From Planctomycetota bacterium (GTDB taxonomy: Bacteria > Planctomycetota > Planctomycetia > Gemmatales > Gemmataceae), in assembly GCA_003669555.1 (NCBI GenBank), contig QWOS01000038.1, positions 1 to 64,000 on the forward strand: DNA of 64,000 nt, read 5' to 3'. Each line of letters begins with the position of its first letter. Position 1 is the first letter of the stretch. Below the pieces are notes generated by a model. That model had not been told where the DNA came from. It made no database searches and worked only from the letters and a program-made list of their open reading frames with translations. A program made the position numbers and the translations under genes. Positions 1 through 9,027 of this stretch are shown here, piece after piece.

Positions 1-1242
1 CTCGCGCAGCAAGGCATCCACCCGCGCTGGGGCCTCACCCAGCGGTACCCCCATTTGCTTGCCTTCCTTGCCGGGAATATCGCGGCGGCCAATCACGCAA
101 GCTCCTTGCGCCAGGTCCTTCGGACCAATCTCCACACGGACCGGCACGCCCCTCAGCTCGATTTCGTTGAAACGGAAGCCCGGACTCTTCTCGAAATCGG
201 TGTCGATCTTCACCTCAATCGGCTCGAAGCTATAAAATTCGTCCCTCGGGATGGCGCGGATAGCTGCTTTCAGCTGGTTGGCCGCTTCCACCACAGCCCG
301 GCGCTCCTCATCATTTTTGCCAATGGGCACGATGGTCACATGGGTGGGTGCCAGCCGTGGTGGAATCACCAACCCCTGGTCATCGGAGTGGGTCATAATA
401 AGGCCACCGATGAGGCGGGTGGAAACACCCCAGGAGGTAGCCCAGGCGAACTCCTGCTTGCCTTCCGCGGACTGGAACTTGACATCAAAGGCCTTGGCAA
501 AATTCTGGCCCAGGAAATGGCTGGTGCCAGCTTGCAGGGCCTTTTTGTCCTGCATCATGGCCTCTATACAGAGCGTGTAGACCGCACCAGGGAATTTTTG
601 TCCGTCACTTTTTGGCCCCACCAGCACCGGCATGGCCATGAACTCCTCGGCAAAGGTGCGATAGACCTCCACCATGCGCCTGGTTTCTTCCTCGGCCTCC
701 TGGCTATTGGCATGTGCGGTATGCCCCTCTTGCCAGAGAAACTCGGCGGTGCGTAGAAACAACCTGGTACGCATCTCCCAGCGCACCACATTGGCCCACT
801 GATTGATCAGGAGCGGTAAATCGCGGTAACTCTGAATCCAGCTTTTGTAGGTGTTCCAGATGATCGTCTCGGAAGTGGGCCGAATGATCAGCTCTTCCTC
901 AAGCTTGGCCTCGGGGTCCACCTCCACACCTTTGCCTGGCACTGATTTCAGCCGATAGTGGGTGACCACGGCACATTCCTTGGCGAACCCCTCCGCCATC
1001 TGTTCTTCCTTGGCCAGGTATGACTTGGGGATGAAGAGCGGGAAGTAGGCGTTCACATGACCGGTGTCCTTGAACATGCGGTCAAGGGCTTTCTGCATGC
1101 GTTCCCACAGGGCGTAGCCGGTGGGTTTGATGACCATGCAACCGCGTACCGCCGAGTTCTCGGCCAGGCCAGCACGGTTGACAATATCCAGGTACCACTG
1201 GGAGTAGTCTGCCGCGCGTGTCGTGATCTTTTCCCCTGCCAT
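1..1242 (-). CDS. proS: Prolyl-tRNA synthetase, partial (C-terminal part beyond the window edge)
   Basis: Reverse-strand translation from ATG at 1242 (or 1248): [86 protein letters not shown], typical of ProRS; runs off the left edge. Confidence 0.93.
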   Translation of the reverse strand, partial: MAGEKITTRAADYSQWYLDIVNRAGLAENSAVRGCMVIKPTGYALWERMQKALDRMFKDTGHVNAYFPLFIPKSYLAKEEQMAEGFAKECAVVTHYRLKSVPGKGVEVDPEAKLEEELIIRPTSETIIWNTYKSWIQSYRDLPLLINQWANVVRWEMRTRLFLRTAEFLWQEGHTAHANSQEAEEETRRMVEVYRTFAEEFMAMPVLVGPKSDGQKFPGAVYTLCIEAMMQDKKALQAGTSHFLGQNFAKAFDVKFQSAEGKQEFAWATSWGVSTRLIGGLIMTHSDDQGLVIPPRLAPTHVTIVPIGKNDEERRAVVEAANQLKAAIRAIPRDEFYSFEPIEVKIDTDFEKSPGFRFNEIELRGVPVRVEIGPKDLAQGACVIGRRDIPGKEGKQMGVPLGEAPARVDALLRE

Positions 1243-1432
1243 GATCATTCTCCCGGTAGGTTGCTCGCTGCTGGAACCGATCTGATCCCTATATCCTGTC
1301 AAGGCCCGAAAGGATGATTCTAGTGTTTGCCAGCATTTTGGCGGGAAAAGGTGGGTGCTGACCAGTAAAACCTCCTAAACTAAATTTAGATTTTGCGGTA
1401 GGAAAATATTTCCAGGCAGGATTGCTATCATA

Positions 1433-2395
1433 ATGACAACGGCGGTCAACAACAGCACCCCTCATTTGGCTGCCAAAGTTGCAGATCCAACAAGCCCATC
1501 CGATTTGCTGGTTGAAATGCGCAACCTTGGCAAAAGCTATGGCTACTTTCGCCCTTTCCCGGCCCTGCAAAACCTCAACCTGACGGTTCGTCCTGGCGAG
1601 GTGGTGGGACTGCTGGGGCCCAACGGGTCTGGAAAAAGCACCGCCCTTCGCCTTTTGTTGGGTTTTTTGCGTCCCAGTCAGGGAATTGTGCGTCTGGCTG
1701 GCTATGACCCCTGGACCCAGGGTGCTTTAGCGCGCCAGGCGGTGGCTTACCTGCCAGGCGAGTTGCACCTGTACGACAACCTCACCCTGCGTCAGATGGC
1801 TTACTTTCTGGCCGACCTGCGGGGTGCCGAGGTGGAGCTTGAGGTCAGGCAACTGGCTGACATGTTCAGCCTGCCACTCGACACGCCGATGCGTCATGGC
1901 AGCTCGGGAATGCGCCGCAAGGCGGCGCTGGTGGCCCTGTTGGCACCCCGCACGCCCTTGCTGGTTCTTGATGAACCCACCAACACGCTCGACCCCGCCA
2001 TGCGGAATGCCCTGCTAGACCTGATATCTCAAGGCGCCAAACAAGGCCAGGGAATACTCTTCAGCTCGCATGTACTAGAAGAGGTCGAAGCTGTCTGCCA
2101 CCGAGTGATCATCTTGCGCAAAGGCAAGCTGGAGGCCCAGTGGGATGGGGTTGAACTCCGTCGAGGGCGCCGCATCCGGGCTGTACTGGGGGGGCCTCTG
2201 GTGGGTGCGCCACCCGATGGCTTTGGAGCCATGCTGGTTGTTGAGGCTGGCCGTCTGAACCTGGAGGTGGAACGGTTTGGCCCGGAGGTGCTTGGTTGGC
2301 TGGCCCTCCAGCCTATTTCCGACCTGCGAATCGAGCCTCTGGGACTAGGCAAGTTGTACCACGCTATCCATGGGGCACAGGAGCTGGGCGCATGA
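1433..2395 (+). CDS. ABC transporter ATP-binding protein
   Basis: Walker A GPNGSGKST, signature-like HGSSGMRRK, Walker B LLVLDEPTNTLDP, H-loop SSHVLEEVE. Confidence 0.93.
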   Translation: MTTAVNNSTPHLAAKVADPTSPSDLLVEMRNLGKSYGYFRPFPALQNLNLTVRPGEVVGLLGPNGSGKSTALRLLLGFLRPSQGIVRLAGYDPWTQGALARQAVAYLPGELHLYDNLTLRQMAYFLADLRGAEVELEVRQLADMFSLPLDTPMRHGSSGMRRKAALVALLAPRTPLLVLDEPTNTLDPAMRNALLDLISQGAKQGQGILFSSHVLEEVEAVCHRVIILRKGKLEAQWDGVELRRGRRIRAVLGGPLVGAPPDGFGAMLVVEAGRLNLEVERFGPEVLGWLALQPISDLRIEPLGLGKLYHAIHGAQELGA

Positions 2396-3423
2396 TTCGG
2401 CTCGATTCACTGGGATTGCTACTTGGCAGGCTGGGGCGCGACTGGCGTGGCTGGCTATTTGGTTTTTCCCTGCTTTTTAGCGGCTTTGGGCTACTGTGGG
2501 CCTTGGTGATGCGGCGTACCCTTGAACAGGTGGCACCCTTTTTTCGCCTGATGGCCTCGCAAAGTGGCCTGGGCTCGAAAGATATCGAGTCGGTGGTTTT
2601 CGAGGGGCCTGGCAAGATGTTGCGAACCCTCATCGGTGGTGAGCGGGTGAACCTGGAAAATGCCATGGATGTACTTTCTGTGGCCCTGGTGCATCCCCTG
2701 ATGGTGGGTCTGGCGGGACTTTGGGCACTGGGCCGGGGCACGGCTTTGCTGGGTGAGCTGGACCGTGGCCCGCTGGAGCTGCTGCTGAGCCAGCCAGTTA
2801 GTCGCCGCATGGTGGCCTTCGCTCACACCCTTTTTGACGCTATCTGCTGGCCTTTGCTGGGTTTGGCATTCACTTGCGGCATGGCGGCAGGGGTATGGTG
2901 GATCGATCCCATTGTGGAGAAGCCTTTATCGTCTGAGGTACAAAGCAAGATGCAGGGTGCCAGACCATGGTGGTTGCGGCTGGATAGCCTGCTGAAAACC
3001 CAGACTACCCAGGAAGGGGCCAACAAGCGTCTGGAATTGCGGCCCCTCGATTTTCTGAAGGCGGCACCGGTTGTGGCCGGATTGGGTTTTGCCCTGAGTG
3101 GTCTCAGCTTCGGAGTGGCGGCGTTTGGGCGATCCCGGTTCCAGATGCTGGGGCTGTTGGCGACCTGTTTTTTCATGATGTATCTGGCCAACCTGCTGGC
3201 CCAATTGTACGAGCCGATGGGCTGGGTGCGTCCATTAACTGTTTTTTACTATTACCACCCGCAGGAAATGGCTTTGGGGCTGGGTGGGCTGGTGAGTTTC
3301 AACGAATGGGGCCTCCAGGGGGTTCGTTTACCGGGATTAGCCGTGCTGGTGGGCCTGGGGGTGGTGGGTTACGGTTGCGGAACATGGCAGATGGTGCGGC
3401 GAGATCTGCCTGTCCCGCTGTGA
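2392..3423 (+). CDS. ABC-2 type transporter permease subunit
   Basis: ATG overlaps the upstream ATPase stop (ATGA); multiple hydrophobic segments; adjacent to the ATPase. The ORF-track start at 2296 is upstream of the likely start. Confidence 0.82.
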   Translation: MIRLDSLGLLLGRLGRDWRGWLFGFSLLFSGFGLLWALVMRRTLEQVAPFFRLMASQSGLGSKDIESVVFEGPGKMLRTLIGGERVNLENAMDVLSVALVHPLMVGLAGLWALGRGTALLGELDRGPLELLLSQPVSRRMVAFAHTLFDAICWPLLGLAFTCGMAAGVWWIDPIVEKPLSSEVQSKMQGARPWWLRLDSLLKTQTTQEGANKRLELRPLDFLKAAPVVAGLGFALSGLSFGVAAFGRSRFQMLGLLATCFFMMYLANLLAQLYEPMGWVRPLTVFYYYHPQEMALGLGGLVSFNEWGLQGVRLPGLAVLVGLGVVGYGCGTWQMVRRDLPVPL

Positions 3424-3495
3424 GATTTGTGTAATCGGCCAGCCTTCGCTTGACGGAATGGCGGTGTGTCCACTATTTTGATTGAGTTGCCATTC

Positions 3496-3567
3496 GGCCC
3501 TGTCGTCTAGTGGTTAGGACACAGCCCTTTCAAGGCTGCGACACGGGTTCAAATCCCGTCAGGGTCA
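3496..3567 (+). tRNA. tRNA-Glu (anticodon TTC)
   Basis: Cloverleaf readable by eye: acceptor GGCCCTG/CAGGGTC, anticodon stem CAGCC-CTTTCAA-GGCTG, T-arm CGGGTTCAAATCCCG. Confidence 0.93.
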
Positions 3568-3630
3568 TTTCTGGTTCTGTGGCAACAGCATGATGCCGGT
3601 GGCCGGCATCATGCACTCTTCCGCCCAGGT

Positions 3631-3974
3631 TGCGGCAAGAGCATCTCCTCTCTCGTTCTTACGCCAGCAGTTCGTTCAGGACATGCCCACGCACATCGGT
3701 GAGGCGGCGGTCTGCGCCATTGTGCCGCACTGTAAGCCGGGTGTGGTCGATACCCAGAAGGTGCAAAATGGTGGCGTGCACATCGTAGACCGGCGTACCT
3801 ACTCTGTTGGAAGGCTTGAAGCCGAATGCATCGGAGGGGCCAATACTGACACCCCCCTTGATACCACCAGCCAGCCAGTTCGTGAAGCAGTGCGGGTTGT
3901 GATCGTGCCCCTTGTCCCCTTGCGAGCTGGGCATGCGGCCAAATTCGGTGGTCTAGAGCACCATGGTAACATCC
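3631..3974 (-). pseudogene. Truncated DUF1501 3' fragment (direct repeat copy A)
   Basis: Translation [41 protein letters not shown]...VLNELLA is near-identical to the C-terminus of the DUF1501 gene at 8709-10160. A codon is missing and a TAG replaces the Trp of VLWTTEFG. Confidence 0.85.
3631..3974 (+). repeat. Direct repeat copy A (~344 bp), partner at 8682-9027
   Basis: Hand alignment of tgcggcaag...acatcc with 8682-9027; same orientation; roughly 24 mismatches plus small indels. Confidence 0.85.
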
Positions 3975-4064
3975 TTGCCAAAGTGAAAGCGATCTGCTGA
4001 ACGAAGGGATGAGGAGTAAAAATAGTTGCCCCGACACGAGCGTGAGAAAGGAGGACCAGAAGAG

Positions 4065-4664
4065 ATGAATTCCAGCCGTATTGAACTACCAGCGGTGTAT
4101 GTGATTGCCGGTCCTAATGGGGCTGGCAAGACAACATTTGCCACTAAGTTTTTGCCGGACTTTGTGAATTGCCGGGAGTTTCTGAATGCAGACCTGATTG
4201 CGGCGGGGCTGGCACCTTTTGCACCAGAGACGCAAAATCTCCGAGCGGGGCGATTGCTGCTAGAGCGGATCATTGAACTGGTATCGACAAGGGACGATTT
4301 CAGTTTTGAGACAACGCTATCAGGTCGGACCTATGTGCGACAACTGGAGCAGATGAAGCAGGATGGTTATAGGGTCTATCTGGTCTTCCTCTGGCTGCCG
4401 AGCGACGAATTGGCTATGGCACGGGTCGCCAACCGGGTTCGCCAAGGAGGACACAACATTCAGGAAGCGGACATTCGCCGCCGGTTCAAGTCAGGAATCA
4501 CGAACTTCTTCGACCTGTATTGCACTTTGTGCGACAGCTGGTGGCTGTATGATGGTTCTCAGGTTCCACCGGCTATGATTGCCAAAGCAGAGGGTGAAGA
4601 ATTAAAAGTGAGCCAACAGGACCTTTTCGACCAGATCACCCGAAGTGTGAGAGGCAGGCGATGA
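4065..4664 (+). CDS. Zeta-toxin-like / COG4185-type P-loop kinase
   Basis: MNSSRIELPAVYVIAGPNGAGKTTFATKFLPDF..FLNADLIAAGL..FSFETTLSGRTYV..: Walker A GPNGAGKTT, NADLIA and ETTLSGR motifs. The ORF extends to 4026. Confidence 0.85.
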   Translation: MNSSRIELPAVYVIAGPNGAGKTTFATKFLPDFVNCREFLNADLIAAGLAPFAPETQNLRAGRLLLERIIELVSTRDDFSFETTLSGRTYVRQLEQMKQDGYRVYLVFLWLPSDELAMARVANRVRQGGHNIQEADIRRRFKSGITNFFDLYCTLCDSWWLYDGSQVPPAMIAKAEGEELKVSQQDLFDQITRSVRGRR

Positions 4665-4840
4665 ACCAGAAAGAGAACGGATTGTCCGAAAAAGTGGACG
4701 CAGCCTTCCGGGCGGCAGCTACGACCGTGTTCGACCGGGCGAAGCAGACAGGCACACCCGTGATTGTTTGGGAAGCGGGACACATCAAGGAAATTTCTAG
4801 CGAAAAACTGGCTCTGCCACCTGTAATTCCCGGCGACTAA
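4661..4840 (+). CDS. Small 59-aa protein translationally coupled to the Zeta-like kinase
   Basis: ATG overlaps the upstream stop (ATGA): MNQKENGLSEKVDAAFRAAATTVFDRAKQTGTPVIVWEAGHIKEISSEKLALPPVIPGD. Below the ORF-track length cutoff. Confidence 0.7.
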   Translation: MNQKENGLSEKVDAAFRAAATTVFDRAKQTGTPVIVWEAGHIKEISSEKLALPPVIPGD

Positions 4841-5162
4841 ACCAAAGGTCAACGGATAGCACCCAAATTAATATTATTTGGAGTGGTGTCAACACAATTA
4901 AAGGTTTCTGGCCAGGCAACCAAGTGTTGATCCACTTTCAAGGGAGACGATATTGCCCAACAGACGCTGATTTTTGGCCGATATCCGGACGGTGGTCATG
5001 CCGCTGGTCAAGCGACATGACAAAAGCGAACATTCGCATTTCGGATTAAGAGGAATTTTTTCTAACACATTTACGGTGCTTCTTGTTTTCTCCCGCTATG
5101 AATACAAGGGGATCCTGCATTAAATCAAATGCATAGGCCAAAAAATAACACCGAACTTTATT

Positions 5163-5828
5163 CCAGAGTGATCGTTTAGAGCAAGTTTCACATTTATGGA
5201 TTTACTCTGGAATGAAAAAACACCAAAATAAATTGTTTTTTGGCAACGCTCTGTACTTCTTTTACAAGAAGTCTGCTCTATTATTACCGCGTGTTGCCCA
5301 GGCAGCTTGAAACCACGGGCAGCATAGTTGTTGCGTCTGGTCTACCAAAAAAGCCACCATCATCACCATCGCCAGCACCACCGACAGATTTTTCTTGCCG
5401 TGGCCGTAATTGTGTTCGAAGTGATATCCCTGGTTTTTCATGGTATTGAATGTCTTGTTTTCAATCCTCCAGCGGGCACGCCAGCCACGCATGATTTTTT
5501 CGACTATGTCGGTTGTCAGTGCAAATTCGGTGATCTAGCTAAAATTCTGGACAATTCCGATCCGTTCCACTTTTTTAACCGCCCGTCCCGCCAAGACCTC
5601 CTCGACCCTTCCCGGCGGCCTCGGGACGCCTGGAACCCTGCGGTCGCCCGGGGCACCCTTGCTGTATCTGGTGAATAACCGGCGCCATTCCATCAGTTGG
5701 GAGCTGTAGATCCACGATAATCCGCCAAGACGGCCTGACCAAAATCTCGGGAGCCCGCTTGATGCCGTTCTGATTGCTTTTGGACATGATCCATCCCCCT
5801 CAAACCATTCAACCATAGATCACTCTGG
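5163..5828. mobile_element. Degenerate IS-like element bounded by 11-bp inverted repeats
   Basis: CCAGAGTGATC at 5163-5173 and its exact reverse complement GATCACTCTGG at 5818-5828 flank a transposase remnant. Confidence 0.5.
5262..5534 (-). pseudogene. Transposase C-terminal remnant (DDE type)
   Basis: ITEFALTTDIVEKIMRGWRARWRIENKTFNTMKNQGYHFEHNYGHGKKNLSVVLAMVMMVAFLVDQTQQLCC resembles DDE transposase C-termini (RWxIENExFNTLKNQGYxxEHNxGHG); no intact N-terminal part in frame. Confidence 0.75.
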
Positions 5829-5888
5829 TGGTCTGACGGAATAGTGACCCAGGGGAACCTCAATTAGATTGAAAGCCACTTCGGTTTT

Positions 5889-7004
5889 TTACCCAACCAG
5901 AATCAAAGAATGGCATTCATTCATTTTTGGCGGTTCACACTTTGAAACCAGTTTACTAATTACCTTACCCGGAACCGGGTTTTCCCGCCTGCTGTTTTGG
6001 ATCATGATTTTGCTCATGGGCGGTTCGATATAAATCATTTCCACACGAGCCTTGTATTCTGTGAACAGGTTCACCCAGCGCTGGCGTGTCCTTGCTGTTA
6101 TGTTTGTGGCATTAAAAGCGAATGATTGTTTCAAACGCAAAAATTCCCTGCAACGAGCCCGACCCTTTTGGACCACCTCACCTTGGACTTCGGTTGGTTT
6201 TATTTTTAATTCGGATCGGATTTTATCCAGAGACACAACTGGCAGGTCGGGCCGGTTATCGGAGAGCCAGGTGTCCTTTCCGCTTCCCGGGAGACCTGAC
6301 ATCATGGTTACGGTGCATCGATGATCTTCATGGTGAATTTGATGTAGATTTTGCCCGGCATTGCGGAAGAAATGAAATCTGGTTTGTTCATTCGGAAACG
6401 AAAAAGGTTTGTCAAAGCAGTTATTTTCCTCGGCCATAAGTTTCCAGCATTGCAAGTCAATCTCGGAACGGTCGGCAGTTTTCGCCACGCGTCCCCGGTG
6501 GTCTGCAAGGGAAAAAAGATAGAGCAGCCTGTTGCTGACAAGCCACGAAAGTCTGGCTACTTCTGCGGCCGGATCGATCCTTTCCATCAGGTAGGCTGGG
6601 CGACCGTGATACCGCACGAGGTTTGTGATCTTCTCACGCGTCACTAAGTCGCAACCAAGTTCACGAAGAATTTCCCGGGCGAGTTTTTCCCCCCGGACGG
6701 CATGCTTGGGGGAGGATATTCGCCCGTTTTGAAGGTCGACAATAGAGGTCAATGGTTTGGCTGAATCATGAAAAAGCCCTGTAAATACCAGAATGGTCTT
6801 CTCTTCGGGAGACAAATCGCTCCAATCATCAAGGGAATGGAGTTGACGACAGACCATTTGTGTGTGGGTCCAGACATCCCCTTCCGAATGCCACTCGGTG
6901 TCCTGCCGGCATCGGGACATTTCCTTTACCCATGAAAGGGATTCAGCCCAGGCAAGAATATCATCCAGGCATGATGTGCTGAGCCTGCACCATTTCACAA
7001 CCAT
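5889..7004 (-). CDS. HD phosphoesterase + polynucleotide kinase fusion (HD-Pnk-like RNA/DNA end-healing enzyme)
   Basis: N-terminal HD-type residues (HSEGDVWTHTQMV ... LFHDSAKP ... HAVRGEKLA ... RYHGRP). C-terminal P-loop MMSGLPGSGKDTWL and kinase-like ENPVPGKVI. Start ATG at 7004 overlaps the ligase stop by 10 nt. Confidence 0.87.
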   Translation of the reverse strand: MVVKWCRLSTSCLDDILAWAESLSWVKEMSRCRQDTEWHSEGDVWTHTQMVCRQLHSLDDWSDLSPEEKTILVFTGLFHDSAKPLTSIVDLQNGRISSPKHAVRGEKLAREILRELGCDLVTREKITNLVRYHGRPAYLMERIDPAAEVARLSWLVSNRLLYLFSLADHRGRVAKTADRSEIDLQCWKLMAEENNCFDKPFSFPNEQTRFHFFRNAGQNLHQIHHEDHRCTVTMMSGLPGSGKDTWLSDNRPDLPVVSLDKIRSELKIKPTEVQGEVVQKGRARCREFLRLKQSFAFNATNITARTRQRWVNLFTEYKARVEMIYIEPPMSKIMIQNSRRENPVPGKVISKLVSKCEPPKMNECHSLILVG

Positions 7005-7780
7005 ATATCCGTACCTTCCGCCAAACGGTTGGGAATAATTGGCCTGCGCAGCCAATGGGTCCCGGAATCAGCCACACACGTCAGGAAACTCGCACGCACA
7101 AACTTGACTCGACAGATTACCCTATCCTCTTCCTCCACTTTGATGTAAAGACCCTCCATATCGTCGGAAGGATCAGTTTCGCGGATTGCGATCTCAGCAT
7201 TCAGTCCGTTCGATTTTACTTGATTCACCATTTGTTCGCGCCAATCTTCACCTTTGTAATGGGAACGTCCAAGTAGGGATGTGATTTCTTGAATAGACCG
7301 GGCTTTTCCATGATGTAGCACCGGAACTGAAGCCAAGGGCAATCCGTTCAACAATCGACGCCTGGCGTGAGTGCCCAAAAATTGCTTTGTCTCAAGATCG
7401 AGAACATCAAATTCAAGAAAGAAATGCGGGAGTTTGTCGTAATAAACGGTGTGCTTTGCATAAAGCCACTCCCCGTAGACCACATATCGGTCCCTCAATA
7501 CCGGCCAAAAAGCTGATGCCTTGGCTTTGGCCCATCGCTTGAATAGATTGAAGTGTTTTTCCCTTGCTCCGCCACGCAGGTAGTGACCCCTGCTCTGAAG
7601 AAAAACCTCACCAGCGGAATTGAATCGAAGGGCGGCGTTTGCCCCATCCACCTTTTCCTCAACAACAACAAACCTTCCTTCCAGGTCACGGAAAGGAATA
7701 CGCTGGAGATCATGGTCTCCAACCTGGAGGCGGGACCCCTCAAGGTGTGGGGTCCTTGGGTATTTGACAAGGGCTCTCAT
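6995..7780 (-). CDS. RNA ligase (Rnl2-like nucleotidyltransferase)
   Basis: Motif I VEEKVDGANAAL, motif III-like YVVYGEWLYAKHTVYYDKLPHFFLEFDVLD, motif IV MEGLYIKVEE, motif V RVKFVR. Start ATG at 7780 overlaps the methyltransferase stop (ATGA). Confidence 0.9.
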   Translation of the reverse strand: MRALVKYPRTPHLEGSRLQVGDHDLQRIPFRDLEGRFVVVEEKVDGANAALRFNSAGEVFLQSRGHYLRGGAREKHFNLFKRWAKAKASAFWPVLRDRYVVYGEWLYAKHTVYYDKLPHFFLEFDVLDLETKQFLGTHARRRLLNGLPLASVPVLHHGKARSIQEITSLLGRSHYKGEDWREQMVNQVKSNGLNAEIAIRETDPSDDMEGLYIKVEEEDRVICRVKFVRASFLTCVADSGTHWLRRPIIPNRLAEGTDIWL

Positions 7781-8520
7781 GGCGACTTCTCGAAGCGGCA
7801 CAGGGCGACCATGTGATTAAGTACATATTCAATGCTGATTTTGGGGGCTCCGGCCTGGATAAAAAGGTCTGAAAGCCTTCTCTCGCTAAACAAGTGAATA
7901 TGTTCGGGATTGGTATCTGGCTTACTCGGTACTGAAATCGCGACAAATCTCCTCGCCACCCGCAACGCCTCAGCAACAGCACGGTCCGGCCTTGCCAAAT
8001 GCTCAAGCACTTCCAGCATCGTGACACCGTCAAAGGAAGACTCGGCAAAAGGCAGCTTTACGGCCACATCGCCAACGCTAGCTGTGAGCCTCGACACGCC
8101 ACCGTTGGCGACAGCCTGGATTTCACGAACACGGTCATCCCGGATATCAACACAGTGAACATTTAAATCCGGAAACTCTTCAAGTAAAGGCCACAAAAAA
8201 ACCCCTCGCCCACTGCCAATATCGAGTAGGTTGGCAGGTGCAATTTGACGTAAAAAACCAATAATCCTTCGAACCCGTGGCAGATGGGGCATACGCTTGA
8301 AGCGGTGAAGCCGCAATCCGGTTTCGGTGCCTTTTCGGAACACACTTATATCATCGTATCCGACAGTCTCTGGGATAGACCCCCTGACAAACGCGGATGC
8401 AAATTCAAGATAATATCGTTTGGAAATAGAATCCATTCGGTAGTCCCCTGAAAAACCAGGCTCCTTTTCAAAATTTGCTTTATTTATCTTATTGACACCT
8501 TCCAAAATCTGCCATGTCAT
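7777..8520 (-). CDS. Class I SAM-dependent methyltransferase
   Basis: LLDIGSGRGVFLWPLLEEFPDLNVHCVDIRDD (motif I/II), FDGVTMLEVLEHLARPDRAVAEALRVARRFVAISVPS. Confidence 0.85.
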   Translation of the reverse strand: MTWQILEGVNKINKANFEKEPGFSGDYRMDSISKRYYLEFASAFVRGSIPETVGYDDISVFRKGTETGLRLHRFKRMPHLPRVRRIIGFLRQIAPANLLDIGSGRGVFLWPLLEEFPDLNVHCVDIRDDRVREIQAVANGGVSRLTASVGDVAVKLPFAESSFDGVTMLEVLEHLARPDRAVAEALRVARRFVAISVPSKPDTNPEHIHLFSERRLSDLFIQAGAPKISIEYVLNHMVALCRFEKSP

Positions 8521-8681
8521 ATTAAAATAAAGTCACAGCAGTTCCGGCCTCGTTTTTTTCATGGGGACGGCAAATAACATGATCCAACTGCGTGATAAAA
8601 GAACTAAAACGGTCTTCGACGCCATAAAGGGCAGTAATGCCTGTCATTCCATCTCATCTCCATTTTTTACAACTTCGATTG

Positions 8682-9027
8682 TGCGGCAAGCGCATCCCTC
8701 CCTCGTTCTCACGCCAACAGTTCGTTCAGGACATGCCCATGCACATCGGTGAGGCGGCGGTCTGCGCCATTGTGCCGCACCGTGAGCCGGGTGTGGTCGA
8801 TACCCAGAAGGTGCAAAATGGTGGCGTGCACATCGTAGACCGGTGTACCCACCCTGTTGGCGGGCTTGAAGCCGAACGCATCGGAGGGGCCAATACTGAC
8901 ACCCCCCTTGATACCACCACCAGCCAGCCAGTTCGTAAAGCAGTGCGGGTTGTGATCGCGCCCCTTGCCTCCTTGCGAGCTGGGCATGCGGCCAAATTCG
9001 GTGGTCCAGAGCACAATGGTGTCATCC
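8682..9027 (+). repeat. Direct repeat copy B (~346 bp), lies in the 3' end of the intact DUF1501 gene
   Basis: Hand alignment with 3631-3974. Confidence 0.85.

Noticed and set aside
55-756. 233-aa plus-strand ORF
   Set aside because: Antisense to proS, whose minus-strand frame is open to the window edge.
3496-3567. tRNA-Glu as a classical integrase attachment site
   Set aside because: No integrase gene and no duplicated tRNA 3' end seen near 8.6 kb; the repeats are DUF1501 sequence, so tRNA-targeted integration is not supported.
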